DNA from: a virus
Direction: 5' to 3' (one strand)
Virus record (IMG/VR): IMGVR_UViG_3300037502_001594
Coordinates: 1 to 34,042 of that record
Length of the DNA: 34,042 nt
Within the stretch, counting starts at the first letter, position 1. Each line of letters opens with the position of its first letter. Shown here piece after piece: positions 5,648-13,821 of this stretch. The notes under the pieces are model-generated. The model had not been told where the DNA came from. It ran no database searches and saw nothing but the letters and a program-made list of their open reading frames with translations. Made by a program: the position numbers and the translations under genes.

Positions 5648-5660
5648 GGAGGAACAGAGC

Positions 5661-6836
5661 ATGACCAACATTCCCGAGATCCATTGTCGATATGACCGGA
5701 TGATTCCCATCCATGAGCTGAAGGATCATCCGAAGAACCGGAACAAGCACTCCGACGAGCAGATCGAGCGTCTGGCGAAGCTGTACGAGTACCACGGGAT
5801 CAGGCACCCGATCATCGTATCCGAGCTCTCTGGCTGTATCGTGGCAGGCCACGGACGAAAGCTAGCAGGGAAGAAGGCAGGCTTCGATTCAATGCCTGTG
5901 GTGTTCCAAAAGTTCGCGGACGATACCGCAGAGTATGCGTTTATCCAAGCCGATAATGCGATCGCCGCTTGGTCCGAGCTCGACCTAGCCGGGATCAATG
6001 CGGACCTGCCAGAACTGGGCCCGGACTTTGATTTAGAGATGTTAGGCCTAAAAGACTTCACGCTGGATCTGTCGGAGAAGCTCGAGCCCGAGTGCGACGA
6101 AGACGAAGTGCCAGACGCCAGGCCAGAGCCGAAGGTAGTTCAAGGCGAGGTTTACATTCTCGGGAATCATCGCCTGATGTGCGGAGATTCTACTGCGATC
6201 ACCAATGTCGAGCGGCTGATGAACGGAGAGAAGGCAGACCTGGTTTATACGGATCCACCGTATGGAATTTCTTACAAGTCTCCATCTGGAAAAGGACTCA
6301 CCAACCGAGGTGATTACGCAATAATCAAAGGAGATGATAAGCCTTTTGATCCTTCATGTTTATTTTCATATTCAGAAAAGATTATTACTTGGGGAGCGAA
6401 TCATTACGCCAATCAACTTCCAAACTCTGCTTCTTGGTTGGTATGGGATAAACGAGATGGCGATGCCATAAACAACAACTCAGACTGTGAGCTTGCGTGG
6501 TGCAGTGATGGAGGATCTGCTAGATTGTTTCATCATAAATGGAATGGAATGATAAAAGCATCTGAGAAAAAAGAAAAAAGAGTTCATCCAACACAGAAAC
6601 CAATAGCTCTACACGAATGGGTTTTTGAGGTTTCAGAAGCAGAAAAAAACATTTTAGACCTATTTGGTGGCTCCGGATCAACGCTTATCGCCTGCGAAAA
6701 AACAGATCGAAAGTGCTTCATGATGGAACTTGATCCGCATTATTGCGGAGTCATCCTCGACAGATGGCAGAAGTTCACAGGCAAGAAGGCGCACCGGGAA
6801 GACGGAGTCGCCTGGGATGAGATCAGAGGTGCGTGA
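5661..6836 (+). CDS. ParB-like N-terminal domain fused to an N6/N4 DNA methyltransferase
   Basis: Methylates the exocyclic amino group of adenine (or cytosine) in DNA. Of 391 residues, 15-90 form a ParB/sulfiredoxin-like domain (LKDHPKNRNKH, then VAGHGRKLAGKKAG), a region of acidic linker follows, and the methyltransferase has DPPY at 198-201 (motif IV), the VHPTQKP segment at 308-314 and FGGSGS at 335-340 (motif I). Catalytic motif before SAM motif marks the beta class. Such ParB-methylase fusions often stand just before phage terminases. Bases 6265-6680, coding for the part from the catalytic motif to the SAM motif, are clearly AT-richer than both flanks, suggesting a recombined domain. Start chosen at the ATG with GGAGG eight bases upstream. 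Ends in a TGATG overlap with the small terminase gene. Confidence 0.88.
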   Translation: MTNIPEIHCRYDRMIPIHELKDHPKNRNKHSDEQIERLAKLYEYHGIRHPIIVSELSGCIVAGHGRKLAGKKAGFDSMPVVFQKFADDTAEYAFIQADNAIAAWSELDLAGINADLPELGPDFDLEMLGLKDFTLDLSEKLEPECDEDEVPDARPEPKVVQGEVYILGNHRLMCGDSTAITNVERLMNGEKADLVYTDPPYGISYKSPSGKGLTNRGDYAIIKGDDKPFDPSCLFSYSEKIITWGANHYANQLPNSASWLVWDKRDGDAINNNSDCELAWCSDGGSARLFHHKWNGMIKASEKKEKRVHPTQKPIALHEWVFEVSEAEKNILDLFGGSGSTLIACEKTDRKCFMMELDPHYCGVILDRWQKFTGKKAHREDGVAWDEIRGA

Positions 6837-7177
6837 TGGCGGTTGAAATTGACAAGAAGAAGCTAGAAGCCTTCATGCGACAGAAGCCGACTCTCCTCGA
6901 TACGGCGGCGTTCTTCGACTGCTCGGATCGTACAATCGAGCGCTTTATCCGCGACGAGTACGGAGTGAGCTTTGTCGAGTTTCGGCAACAAAAGATGGTC
7001 CACACTAGACACGCGCTAATTCGTAAGGCGATCGAGAAGGCCATGGGCGGGGATAACACCATGCTGATCTTTTGCCTAAAGAACCTATGCGGTTGGGCAG
7101 ATAAGCAAGAAGTGGCTGTCGAGAACGAGGGCGCGATCAAAATCAATATGAACTACGAGCGCAAGAAGAAGGAATGA
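6836..7177 (+). CDS. Small terminase subunit candidate
   Basis: A 113-residue protein directly before the large terminase and overlapping both neighbours by a few bases. It has a helix-turn-helix-like N-terminal part (TLLDTAAFFDCSDRTIERFI, residues about 18-37) for recognising the packaging site, a helical middle (HALIRKAIEKAMGGD) and a basic C-terminus (NYERKKKE), the plan of small terminases that form rings and feed DNA to the motor. The assignment rests on position, size and this layout rather than on a family signature. GAGGTG precedes the ATG. Confidence 0.72.
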   Translation: MAVEIDKKKLEAFMRQKPTLLDTAAFFDCSDRTIERFIRDEYGVSFVEFRQQKMVHTRHALIRKAIEKAMGGDNTMLIFCLKNLCGWADKQEVAVENEGAIKINMNYERKKKE

Positions 7178-8538
7178 GTGAAGCAGTCGAACAATACTCA
7201 AAGCCATACTTCAGCGACTTTAACCCGCGAGTTATTCCGTATCAGTCTGATGTCGTCGATTTTCTTGATGACTGGGATTTCGGACGAGGTACGCCAGAGA
7301 TTCTCCTTTCTGGCAGTTATGGATCCGCAAAGTCTATCCTTATGGCTCATCTGGCAGTCCGTCATTGTGTCGAGAATCCTGGAGCGAGAGTCTGTCTAGC
7401 GCGTAAGGCGTTACCGGACCTGAAGGACACGATCTTCAAGGAGATCCTGGAGCACATCACGGAAGACTTCGTCGAGGGAAGGCACTACAGAGTAAACCAC
7501 TCGATCGCTAAGGTTACCTGGTGGAACGGATCCGAGATCATCTCGAGAAGCTGGTCGGATAAGAAATACAAGAAGGCCCGGTCGCTCAAGCTGTCCATGG
7601 TTGTGTTCGAAGAGCTCACCGAAAACAACGAGGATGACAAGGCCGCCTTCGATACGCTGAAGGCCCGTCTTCGCCGGATCCCAGAGGTGAAGGAGAATAT
7701 CCTGATCGCCGCCACGAACCCGGACGGGCCAGGCCACTGGGTTTATAAATACTTCTTCGACAGCGAGGCCAGGACTCGAAAGGTGTTCAAGTCGGTCACA
7801 ACTGACAACCCATTCCTAGATCCGGTTTACATCGAGCAACTGAAGCAGGACCTAGCTCCTCGCGAGGCCCAGCGGTATATATACGGCGAGTGGGTCGAGA
7901 TCGACCAGGACCGGATCTACTCGGCCTATGACGCCGATAAGAACCACATGAACACCGCCTACCAGGTAAGGCCCCACCTTCCGATCGTGCTCGCGTTCGA
8001 CTTTAACATCGGCCACGGGAAGCCTATGTCATCGGCGGCTGGCCAGTGGGACGGGCGCGCCTGGCACTGGTTCGATGAGGTGGTGATCCAAGGAGCTCGG
8101 ACTCAGGACGCTATCGACGCATGGATCGAGAAGGGCATCCTGACGCACCGGGCGAAGATCATCGTCAGGGGCGACGCTTCCGGGCAGGCTCGGGACACGC
8201 GCTCCATCGTGTCGGATTATGACATCATCAGGAAAACCCTGGCCAACTCAGGCGCCACCTTCGAGATGCAGGTCCCTCGGGAGAATCCTCCGGTAAGGAA
8301 GCGCCACAATATCGTAAACGCCTATTGCCAGAACGAGGCAGGCGAACGGCGCTTGTTCGTTTACAAAACGGCTCCCGTGACGCACGATGGGCTAAGGCTG
8401 ACAGCTCTGAAGAAGTCCGGCGATTACATCGAAGACGACTCAAAGCCTTACCAGCACATTACCACCGCGATCGGCTACGCTGTGGTTTACGAGCACAACT
8501 TGCTCGGGACCGTAATGGTCGGAAGCTCAAGGAGATAA
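7174..8538 (+). CDS. Large terminase subunit (packaging ATPase and nuclease)
   Basis: Packages phage DNA into the prohead and cuts it. The 454-residue protein has a Walker A-like loop SGSYGSAKS at 46-54 (Ser-Ala where many ATPases have Gly-x-Gly, as in several phage terminases), Walker B SMVVFEE at 141-147 with the catalytic Glu, a coupling motif AATNPDG near 179-185, and an RNase H-type nuclease with FDFN at 275-278 and GDASG at 333-337. Length and motif order are normal for the family. It overlaps the small subunit by an ATGA and is followed at once by the portal gene. The packaging strategy (cos or headful) cannot be decided from the motifs. Confidence 0.92.
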   Translation: MSEAVEQYSKPYFSDFNPRVIPYQSDVVDFLDDWDFGRGTPEILLSGSYGSAKSILMAHLAVRHCVENPGARVCLARKALPDLKDTIFKEILEHITEDFVEGRHYRVNHSIAKVTWWNGSEIISRSWSDKKYKKARSLKLSMVVFEELTENNEDDKAAFDTLKARLRRIPEVKENILIAATNPDGPGHWVYKYFFDSEARTRKVFKSVTTDNPFLDPVYIEQLKQDLAPREAQRYIYGEWVEIDQDRIYSAYDADKNHMNTAYQVRPHLPIVLAFDFNIGHGKPMSSAAGQWDGRAWHWFDEVVIQGARTQDAIDAWIEKGILTHRAKIIVRGDASGQARDTRSIVSDYDIIRKTLANSGATFEMQVPRENPPVRKRHNIVNAYCQNEAGERRLFVYKTAPVTHDGLRLTALKKSGDYIEDDSKPYQHITTAIGYAVVYEHNLLGTVMVGSSRR

Positions 8539-8539
8539 A

Positions 8540-10045
8540 ATGCTGAACCTTTTGAACCCTAACGTCCGTAGACAGATCATCGACGAATCCAAAGCAAGCG
8601 AGAACGTCGAGCGCAAGAAGGTGAGCTTCGGCCAGTTCGAGATTTTTAAGGACCGGATCCTCCAACAGGTGAAGGCCTACCTCGAGGGGTTCTACTCGAA
8701 GGACACCATCCAGAACACGCCGATCGTTAGCTCGGTAAACCTGGCTCGCCGGATCGTGAAGAAGGAAGCAAGCCTCTACCGTAAGGCTCCAGTCCGTGAG
8801 TTCTACGGCCTCAGCGAGGAGCAGGAAATGGTCGTCCGTCAGGTATACGCGGACCTAAAGATCGACACGGTCATGATGAAGGCGAACGAATACTTCAAGC
8901 TCCAGGATCAGACGCACCTATACCTGATCCCTCGCGCCGGGAAGCTGAAGCTCCAGGCCTTGCTCGCCCATAACATCGACGTAGTCCCATCGTCTCAGGA
9001 TCAGGAGGAAGGCGAGGTTTACTGTATCAACGGCTTTGACCGTAACCTGGCTAACGTCAAGGTGACCGAAGATGGCGACAGCATGAACGAGATGATCGCT
9101 GACGAAGACGACTACCAGGCAGGCATGAAGGCCATCGCGGTATGGTCGCCTGTGTTCAATTTCGTCATGGATGAGAATGGAAACATCATGCCATCTGAGA
9201 GCTACGAGAACCCGATCGGTGGGATCGTGCCATTCGTGGACATCAACGGTGGTAAGGATGGCGAGTACTGGGTCCGCTCTGGCGCTGCCCTTACCGACTT
9301 CACGATCCAGTTTAACGCAGGCCTGACCGACCTCGGGAACGTGGTACGGATGCAGGGATTCGGCCAGGCATGGCTCAAGGCTCCGTCGAACCTGATCCCG
9401 AATAACATCCAGATCGGGACTAACTTCGTCCTGCGCTTGCCCATTGATCCGAACAACCCTGTCGAGACCGACTTCGGCTACGCTAACGCGAACCCTGATC
9501 TGCAAGGCTCGCTCTCCTACCTCGAGGGACTCCTGTCTAGCTTTCTGACCAGCCGTGGCGTTGATCCGAAGGTGGTCAATGCGAAGATGGACTCGGTGAA
9601 GTACAGCTCTGGATTCGAGCGCCTGCTGGCTATGGTCGAGCAGTTCGAGGCCAGTGAGTCCGACATCGCAGCCTTCAAGGATGCCGAGCAGAAGCTCTTT
9701 AAGATCATCGTGGCCTACCTTAACACCTACGGCGGGACAAGCGTTCTCCCGGGCTACCGGGTCGCTCCTATCTCCGAAGACGCCTTCATGAGCATCACCT
9801 TTAAGAAGCCTTCCAGCGTGGTCTCTGAAGCCGAGAAGCTCCAGAACATCCAGCAACGGAAGGAGATGGGCCTGATCACTCAGGTCGAAGCCATCGCCCT
9901 AGACCGCGAGATCGAGCTCGAAGACGCGCAGGAAGTCTATCAGCGAATCCAGGAAGAGTCTGGTCGGGAGATCGAAAGAATCATGCCAACTCAAGCCCCA
10001 CCTGCGGCCGATGTTGAGGACGATGAAGAAGAAATAAATGGCTGA
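8540..10045 (+). CDS. Portal protein
   Basis: Forms the dodecameric ring at one capsid vertex through which DNA enters and leaves. The 501-residue size, position directly after the large terminase and the pattern NLARRIVKKEASLYRKAPVR near residues 68-87 fit the portal families of siphoviruses. The centre is mixed alpha/beta and residues 300-400 form the helical part (MDSVKYSSGFERLLAMVEQF). The C-terminus is acidic (DVEDDEEE), commonly seen in portals. It overlaps the next gene by eight bases. No frameshift or truncation seen. Confidence 0.82.
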   Translation: MLNLLNPNVRRQIIDESKASENVERKKVSFGQFEIFKDRILQQVKAYLEGFYSKDTIQNTPIVSSVNLARRIVKKEASLYRKAPVREFYGLSEEQEMVVRQVYADLKIDTVMMKANEYFKLQDQTHLYLIPRAGKLKLQALLAHNIDVVPSSQDQEEGEVYCINGFDRNLANVKVTEDGDSMNEMIADEDDYQAGMKAIAVWSPVFNFVMDENGNIMPSESYENPIGGIVPFVDINGGKDGEYWVRSGAALTDFTIQFNAGLTDLGNVVRMQGFGQAWLKAPSNLIPNNIQIGTNFVLRLPIDPNNPVETDFGYANANPDLQGSLSYLEGLLSSFLTSRGVDPKVVNAKMDSVKYSSGFERLLAMVEQFEASESDIAAFKDAEQKLFKIIVAYLNTYGGTSVLPGYRVAPISEDAFMSITFKKPSSVVSEAEKLQNIQQRKEMGLITQVEAIALDREIELEDAQEVYQRIQEESGREIERIMPTQAPPAADVEDDEEEING

Positions 10046-10631
10046 ACCCGGGATCAAGCTCACGAAAAGCCGAGTCTCTCAGAAGCTCGACTTAAACGAG
10101 CTTACTGGCCGGGACATCTCATCCGATCCGGTGCTAGTCCGTAAGATCGCCCAGGGCGTGATAGACTACATGGTCGACCGGGCCAAGGAAGGGCGAGGCC
10201 TGGGGCGTAAGGATTTGAAGAGTCCCTACTCGAAAGCCTACGCGAACAGCCTGGCGTTTAAGGCCGCAGGCAAGAGCCGTAACCAGGTGAACATGACGCT
10301 CACAGGGGACATGCTCCGCTCGATCGACATTATCGAGGAAGACGGAGCCTCAGTCGTGATCGGTATCGACGACGAGACGGACGCACCGAAGGCATATGGC
10401 CACCAGACCGGATTCGAGGGCCATCCGACGATCCCGAACGGGAAGTACAAGCGCCCCTTCTTCGGCGTTACCAGCGACGAGGTAAAGCGCGAGGTCTTGC
10501 CGAAGTTCAAGGCCGAGATCGACGCGAGCGCAGGAGCCAGGACCATCAGCTCACTCGAGAGCCAGGAGACCGCGATCTCGTTCATCCAAGGACTTCGCAG
10601 GCTGGGCCAGCTATTCGAGGTCATCGAGTGA
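10038..10631 (+). CDS. Virion morphogenesis-like protein (gpG/tail completion type)
   Basis: A 197-residue protein with MTLTGDMLRSIDI near 96-108 followed by a beta-rich stretch and PFFGVTSDE near 140-148. The sequence L-T-G-x-M-L-x-S-I, then alternating strands and R/K-P-F-F-G, resembles the phage virion-morphogenesis and tail-completion families that act at the head or neck. Position between portal and scaffold fits a head-completion or adaptor role. The following gene has the same core layout, suggesting a tandem duplication. Exact role unknown. Confidence 0.6.
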   Translation: MAEPGIKLTKSRVSQKLDLNELTGRDISSDPVLVRKIAQGVIDYMVDRAKEGRGLGRKDLKSPYSKAYANSLAFKAAGKSRNQVNMTLTGDMLRSIDIIEEDGASVVIGIDDETDAPKAYGHQTGFEGHPTIPNGKYKRPFFGVTSDEVKREVLPKFKAEIDASAGARTISSLESQETAISFIQGLRRLGQLFEVIE

Positions 10632-11161
10632 AGCTGAAGGTGAACCAGAAAAGCATCGACAGGCTGGAGCAGGAAACGAAGGACCGTCTCAATCGAGTTC
10701 TATCGAATCGCGAGATGCTGAACGAGGTCGGGACTCTGGCAACTGAATTGCTCAAGTTCACATCGCGTAAGGGCACATCGCCTGAGACCGGAGAGAAGTT
10801 CAAGCCATTATCGAAGGGCTGGATCAAGAAGCGAGATAAGATCTCCGAGTCCACACGCACTCACCAGGCCTATTCGAAGCGCAGGTCGAACCTGACTCTG
10901 ACCGGGCAACTGATGGACTCGATCAACCATTCCGTGATCGGTAGAACGATCAGGATCACCATCGACGGGATCCACGAGCCATACAAGGTGAAGACGCGCA
11001 ACGGACTCTCAACCGTTGGAAAGCGCATAAGAAACTCAGACCTAGCGCGCTATGTCGCCGAGGCTGGTCGATCTTTTTTCGGCTTCAGCAAAGCTCTCGA
11101 GGAAAAGCTCCTGACTCAGGCTAAAAAGATTGTAATCCGCTATATTCGTCGTAATCTCTGA
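10628..11161 (+). CDS. Second virion morphogenesis-like protein
   Basis: A 177-residue basic protein that starts with GTG in a GTGA overlap with its predecessor. It carries LTLTGQLMDSINHSV in the middle and RSFFGFSKALEEKL near the C-terminus, the same two landmarks as the upstream protein (L-T-G-x-M-x-x-S-I and F-F-G). The N-terminal half is helical and charged. It likely belongs to the same broad neck or tail-completion group. Whether the two form one hetero-oligomeric ring or act at different stages is unknown. Confidence 0.58.
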   Translation: MKLKVNQKSIDRLEQETKDRLNRVLSNREMLNEVGTLATELLKFTSRKGTSPETGEKFKPLSKGWIKKRDKISESTRTHQAYSKRRSNLTLTGQLMDSINHSVIGRTIRITIDGIHEPYKVKTRNGLSTVGKRIRNSDLARYVAEAGRSFFGFSKALEEKLLTQAKKIVIRYIRRNL

Positions 11162-11195
11162 CTAATACTTGAAAACCATAGGAGGATAATCAAGA

Positions 11196-11780
11196 ATGGA
11201 TGAAATGAACGGGGCCAGTGGCCACCAAGTAGAAGGCAGTGCCGGAAACAAGGACAGTTCAGGCGATAGCGTGAAGTATGAAACCTATTCGCGCGCGATC
11301 GGGGAAATCAAAGCCCTGAAAGCAAAGCTGAATGAGTTTCAGGCTAAGGAACACGAGCGCGAGCAGACGGTGTTAGCAGAGCAGGGCAAGTATAAGGAAG
11401 CCCTGGAGGGTGCTTTGAAATCCAAGCGGGAAATCGAAGAGGCTCTCAAGGCCAAGGATGCAGCCTACGCTAGGACCATCTTCCAGAAGGAGGTTAAGCA
11501 ATTAGCCCTCACCATGGGAGCGCGCAAGGAAGCCTTGGAGGACATCGTCAAGGTGGGCGACTGGTCCAGTGTAGAGATCGACGAAAGTTTCAATCTTAAC
11601 ACTGAACAGCTAAAGACTCAGCTTGCGAATCTGGCGAAGTCAAAGCCTTACTTCTTCACGACTGGAGCACAGAAGCCGGGTGATGTTCACTTATCGGCTG
11701 GGACGTTCTCTGGGGAGAAGCCTGTGAAGGAACTCACCAAGGACGAATTGATTGAGAAACTGAAAACCCTAAAACCATAA
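11196..11780 (+). CDS. Capsid scaffolding protein
   Basis: A 194-residue helical protein directly before the major capsid gene, the standard place for the scaffold that guides prohead assembly and then leaves. Residues 1-25 are Gly/Ser/Asn-rich, 30-95 are a coiled coil (EIKALKAKLNEFQAKEHERE and on), and the C-terminal helix ELTKDELIEKLKTLKP is a likely capsid-contact end. Ser/Gly-rich linkers separate these parts. A strong AGGAGG stands upstream, fitting high expression. No protease gene or cleavage site is seen nearby, so the scaffold may exit intact. Confidence 0.78.
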   Translation: MDEMNGASGHQVEGSAGNKDSSGDSVKYETYSRAIGEIKALKAKLNEFQAKEHEREQTVLAEQGKYKEALEGALKSKREIEEALKAKDAAYARTIFQKEVKQLALTMGARKEALEDIVKVGDWSSVEIDESFNLNTEQLKTQLANLAKSKPYFFTTGAQKPGDVHLSAGTFSGEKPVKELTKDELIEKLKTLKP

Positions 11781-11789
11781 AGGAACTAT

Positions 11790-12632
11790 ATGCCTGACGT
11801 CATTACTGGGAATACCCAACTTCTCGCAACCAAGAACGATCTAATCACTAGCCTCGTCCAGAAGGAACTCAAGTTCCGGGCGAAGCTCCTCGCAACTGTA
11901 ACCGACCTCTCCAGCTATGCTGGCAAGGGCATGAAGTCGATCAGCTTCCCCAAGCTGACTAGCTTCACCGTTGAGAACCGCGTATCTGCTGCCCCTGGTA
12001 GCGCACAGGCTCTCAGCGCTTCCGTCGACAAGCTCGACCTCAACCTGAATGCTTATGTGTCCTGGTTGATCGACAGCTCTGACGAGATCCAGTCCTCTAT
12101 CGACGTGCAGATCGAGAACGCTCTCCGCGCAGCTTCCGCTCACGGTCGCTACGTGGACGAACAGATCATCGCTGTCCTCGAAGCAGGTGCTGGCCTCGAT
12201 GTTGGAACTGCTCCGTTGACTGCTGACTTGATCCTCGATGCTCGCGAACAGCTCCTGAAGTCTTTCGCTGATCCTGCCGCTTGTGCGATGGTGATCGGTC
12301 CAGACCAGGAGAAGGTGATGCTCAAAATCGCTGAGTTCGTGCGCGCCGATTACTACGGCTCGTCCAACATCCCGAGCGGTCAGATCGGAACTGTGTACGG
12401 TATGCCTGTCATGGTTCACCAAGGAGTGGGCGCTGGCAAGGCTTACTGGTACTCCAAGGACGCTGTCGGTATTGCTTTCCAGAAGGCTCCGTCCATGGCT
12501 GAGCAGTCTGAAATCGCTTACGGAACTGCTGCTAAGCGCGTGGCAATCGACCAGCTCTTCGGTGTTAAGGCTCTCCAGACTGGTGAGCTCGGCGCCGCCT
12601 CTGGCAAGTCGCCTCTCATCGTAAAGATCTAA
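11790..12632 (+). CDS. Major capsid protein
   Basis: A 280-residue protein following the scaffold, with low Cys and an even mix of strand and helix as in HK97-fold shells. Recognisable stretches include KGMKSISFPKLTSF near 49-62, the long middle helix with SDEIQSSIDVQIENALRAAS near 95-114 and PSGQIGTVYGMPVMVH near 192-207, typical of small phage coat proteins. AAAGGA stands six bases before the ATG. Codon use turns to preferred codons (many GCT, CTC), consistent with high expression. The next gene is separated by a hairpin-rich gap. Confidence 0.8.
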   Translation: MPDVITGNTQLLATKNDLITSLVQKELKFRAKLLATVTDLSSYAGKGMKSISFPKLTSFTVENRVSAAPGSAQALSASVDKLDLNLNAYVSWLIDSSDEIQSSIDVQIENALRAASAHGRYVDEQIIAVLEAGAGLDVGTAPLTADLILDAREQLLKSFADPAACAMVIGPDQEKVMLKIAEFVRADYYGSSNIPSGQIGTVYGMPVMVHQGVGAGKAYWYSKDAVGIAFQKAPSMAEQSEIAYGTAAKRVAIDQLFGVKALQTGELGAASGKSPLIVKI

Positions 12633-12640
12633 TAAGCTAA

Positions 12641-12716
12641 CGGAATGGGACGGGATACGCTTCCGACAGCCATTCCGAATTTCATCACCGCCGGGAGTCC
12701 ACTGGGCCTCCGGCGG
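12641..12716 (+). promoter_or_regulatory. Two consecutive hairpins after the capsid gene
   Basis: CGGAATGG pairs with CCATTCCG (12641-12648 with 12670-12677), then CCGCCGG pairs with CCGGCGG (12688-12694 with 12710-12716). There is no T-run, so a 3' end stabiliser, an RNA processing site or a partial terminator that sets coat-protein dose is more likely than a full stop. Confidence 0.5.
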
Positions 12717-12719
12717 TCG

Positions 12720-12866
12720 ATGCTTGTTAACAACGCCAGGATGGGAGCCCATGTTAGATACTTCGACATCGGGCAGGTAACGCTAAACGGACGCCTAGTC
12801 TGGATCGCGTGGTTCTACGAGGACTTCGATCCTCAGAAGATTAAGGAACTGGAGGGCGCGAAATGA
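12720..12866 (+). CDS. Small hypothetical head-region protein
   Basis: A 48-residue protein whose frame is open from 12645; starts at 12645, 12720 and 12741 are possible. The first would run through both hairpins and has no ribosome binding site; 12720 has GGCGG nearby and is preferred. The conserved-looking part is GAHVRYFDIGQVTLNGRLVWIAWFYEDFD, a small beta-rich aromatic sheet. It overlaps the next gene by ATGA and so belongs to the head operon. Function unknown; minor head or connector component is plausible from position. Confidence 0.55.
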   Translation: MLVNNARMGAHVRYFDIGQVTLNGRLVWIAWFYEDFDPQKIKELEGAK

Positions 12867-13135
12867 GTCTCCCTGGCTCTCAACAGGATAGGGAATACCA
12901 AAAGTTCCGCGCAGGCTCGGATGGTGGCTCGGCTGTCGCAGTTGTACCAGACGGTGGGACTCTTAACGTCGAAACAGCAGGCGTTCAATGGGACGAGATC
13001 GTGACCACGTTCCCAAGTTCTCATATCGAGGTTTTTACTTACAAGCTGGCCGGAGTGGTGGTTCAAGTCATAACCGTTACCTATGAAAGCTCGACGAAAA
13101 AAGTACCCATCAGCGTCCTGAAGGTGAGGCCCTGA
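12863..13135 (+). CDS. Small beta-rich structural protein
   Basis: A 90-residue protein, mostly predicted strands (GVQWDEIVTTFPSSHIEVFT, then VVQVITVTYESS), low in Cys and aromatic at the ends. It is translated by an ATGA overlap with the gene before and a TGATG overlap with the gene after. The fold pattern resembles small virion proteins that mediate head decoration or fibre attachment, but I do not recognise a family. Confidence 0.6.
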   Translation: MSLPGSQQDREYQKFRAGSDGGSAVAVVPDGGTLNVETAGVQWDEIVTTFPSSHIEVFTYKLAGVVVQVITVTYESSTKKVPISVLKVRP

Positions 13136-13323
13136 TGCCTTGGAAGTTCGACGCTCAGATTGCAGATCTGGTCTTCGTGCTGAAGCCTGACGATGTGTCG
13201 GATCCGGCGAACATCACGCTAGGAGAGTCTGGAATCTCTGATCTGGCTATCGACACGGGCGATCGGACGAATGATTCTTCGATTTTAGACCAAGGCCAGC
13301 GCGTGATAGAGGTAGGAGTATAA
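13135..13323 (+). CDS. Small hypothetical protein of the head module
   Basis: A 62-residue acidic protein (MPWKFDAQIADLVFV, then repeated Asp-rich turns). It is packed with no gap between its neighbours, beginning one base into the previous stop and ending two bases before the next ATG. No domain recognised. Position suggests a minor structural or assembly protein. Confidence 0.6.
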   Translation: MPWKFDAQIADLVFVLKPDDVSDPANITLGESGISDLAIDTGDRTNDSSILDQGQRVIEVGV

Positions 13324-13324
13324 G

Positions 13325-13798
13325 ATGGCTATCCTACGAGTTCCAAGAATCACAACGGCTCAACGGGTGGGGCTACTGCTCCTCGACGGCGAGATCGTTT
13401 ACGATACAGACAAGTTCAAGTTCTATGGTGGCGACGGAGCAACGCTCGGCGGTGTTCCTATCGGTGTCGGCATTCCAGACGGAGGCGATCAAGGCGATCT
13501 TCTCGCGAAGGCTTCTTCCGTTGATTTTGACACGGAGTGGATCAGCCAAGACTCGCTCTCTCAAGACTGGCAGACCGAAGCGTTCACGCTGACGGAAGCC
13601 CATATTTTAGAAAAGAAAATCGCCCTTCAGTATCAGCCAAAATCAGCTCAAGCTGTGAGGTTTTTACCTGATGGTGGACCTGAGCAGAGGTTAGGTGTTG
13701 ACTACAATGTCTCCGGTTCTGAGATACTCTGGAATGGTCTGACGCTTGATGGATTCCTCGAGATCGGTGAAACGATCCGGGTGATCTATCCGGCATAA
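13325..13798 (+). CDS. Fibre-like virion protein with a trimeric-fibre N-terminal motif
   Basis: A 157-residue protein. The first 45 residues (RITTAQRVGLLLLDGEIVYD, then KFKFYGGDGATLGG) match the small N-terminal module common to phage tail-fibre and tropism proteins, where it makes a compact trimer joint. The last 70 residues (LQYQPKSAQAVRFL, then LGVDYNVSG, ILWNG, ETIRVIYP) form a beta domain that reappears in the C-terminus of the next, much larger gene. This suggests both bind the same partner or receptor. The gene sits in the head module, so it may be a head fibre or neck whisker rather than a tail fibre. Confidence 0.62.
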   Translation: MAILRVPRITTAQRVGLLLLDGEIVYDTDKFKFYGGDGATLGGVPIGVGIPDGGDQGDLLAKASSVDFDTEWISQDSLSQDWQTEAFTLTEAHILEKKIALQYQPKSAQAVRFLPDGGPEQRLGVDYNVSGSEILWNGLTLDGFLEIGETIRVIYPA

Positions 13799-13821
13799 CA
13801 AACAAACAGGATGGGAAATAA

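Noticed and set aside
8918-9856. Long leftward open frame (312 codons) opposite the portal gene
   Set aside because: Composition (His/Val/Asp/Leu-rich without structure) is that of an antisense shadow, there is no ribosome binding site, and the portal frame explains the region.
11841-12752. Long leftward open frame (303 codons) opposite the capsid gene
   Set aside because: Antisense shadow of the optimised codons of the capsid gene; Ser/Arg/His-rich low-information protein.
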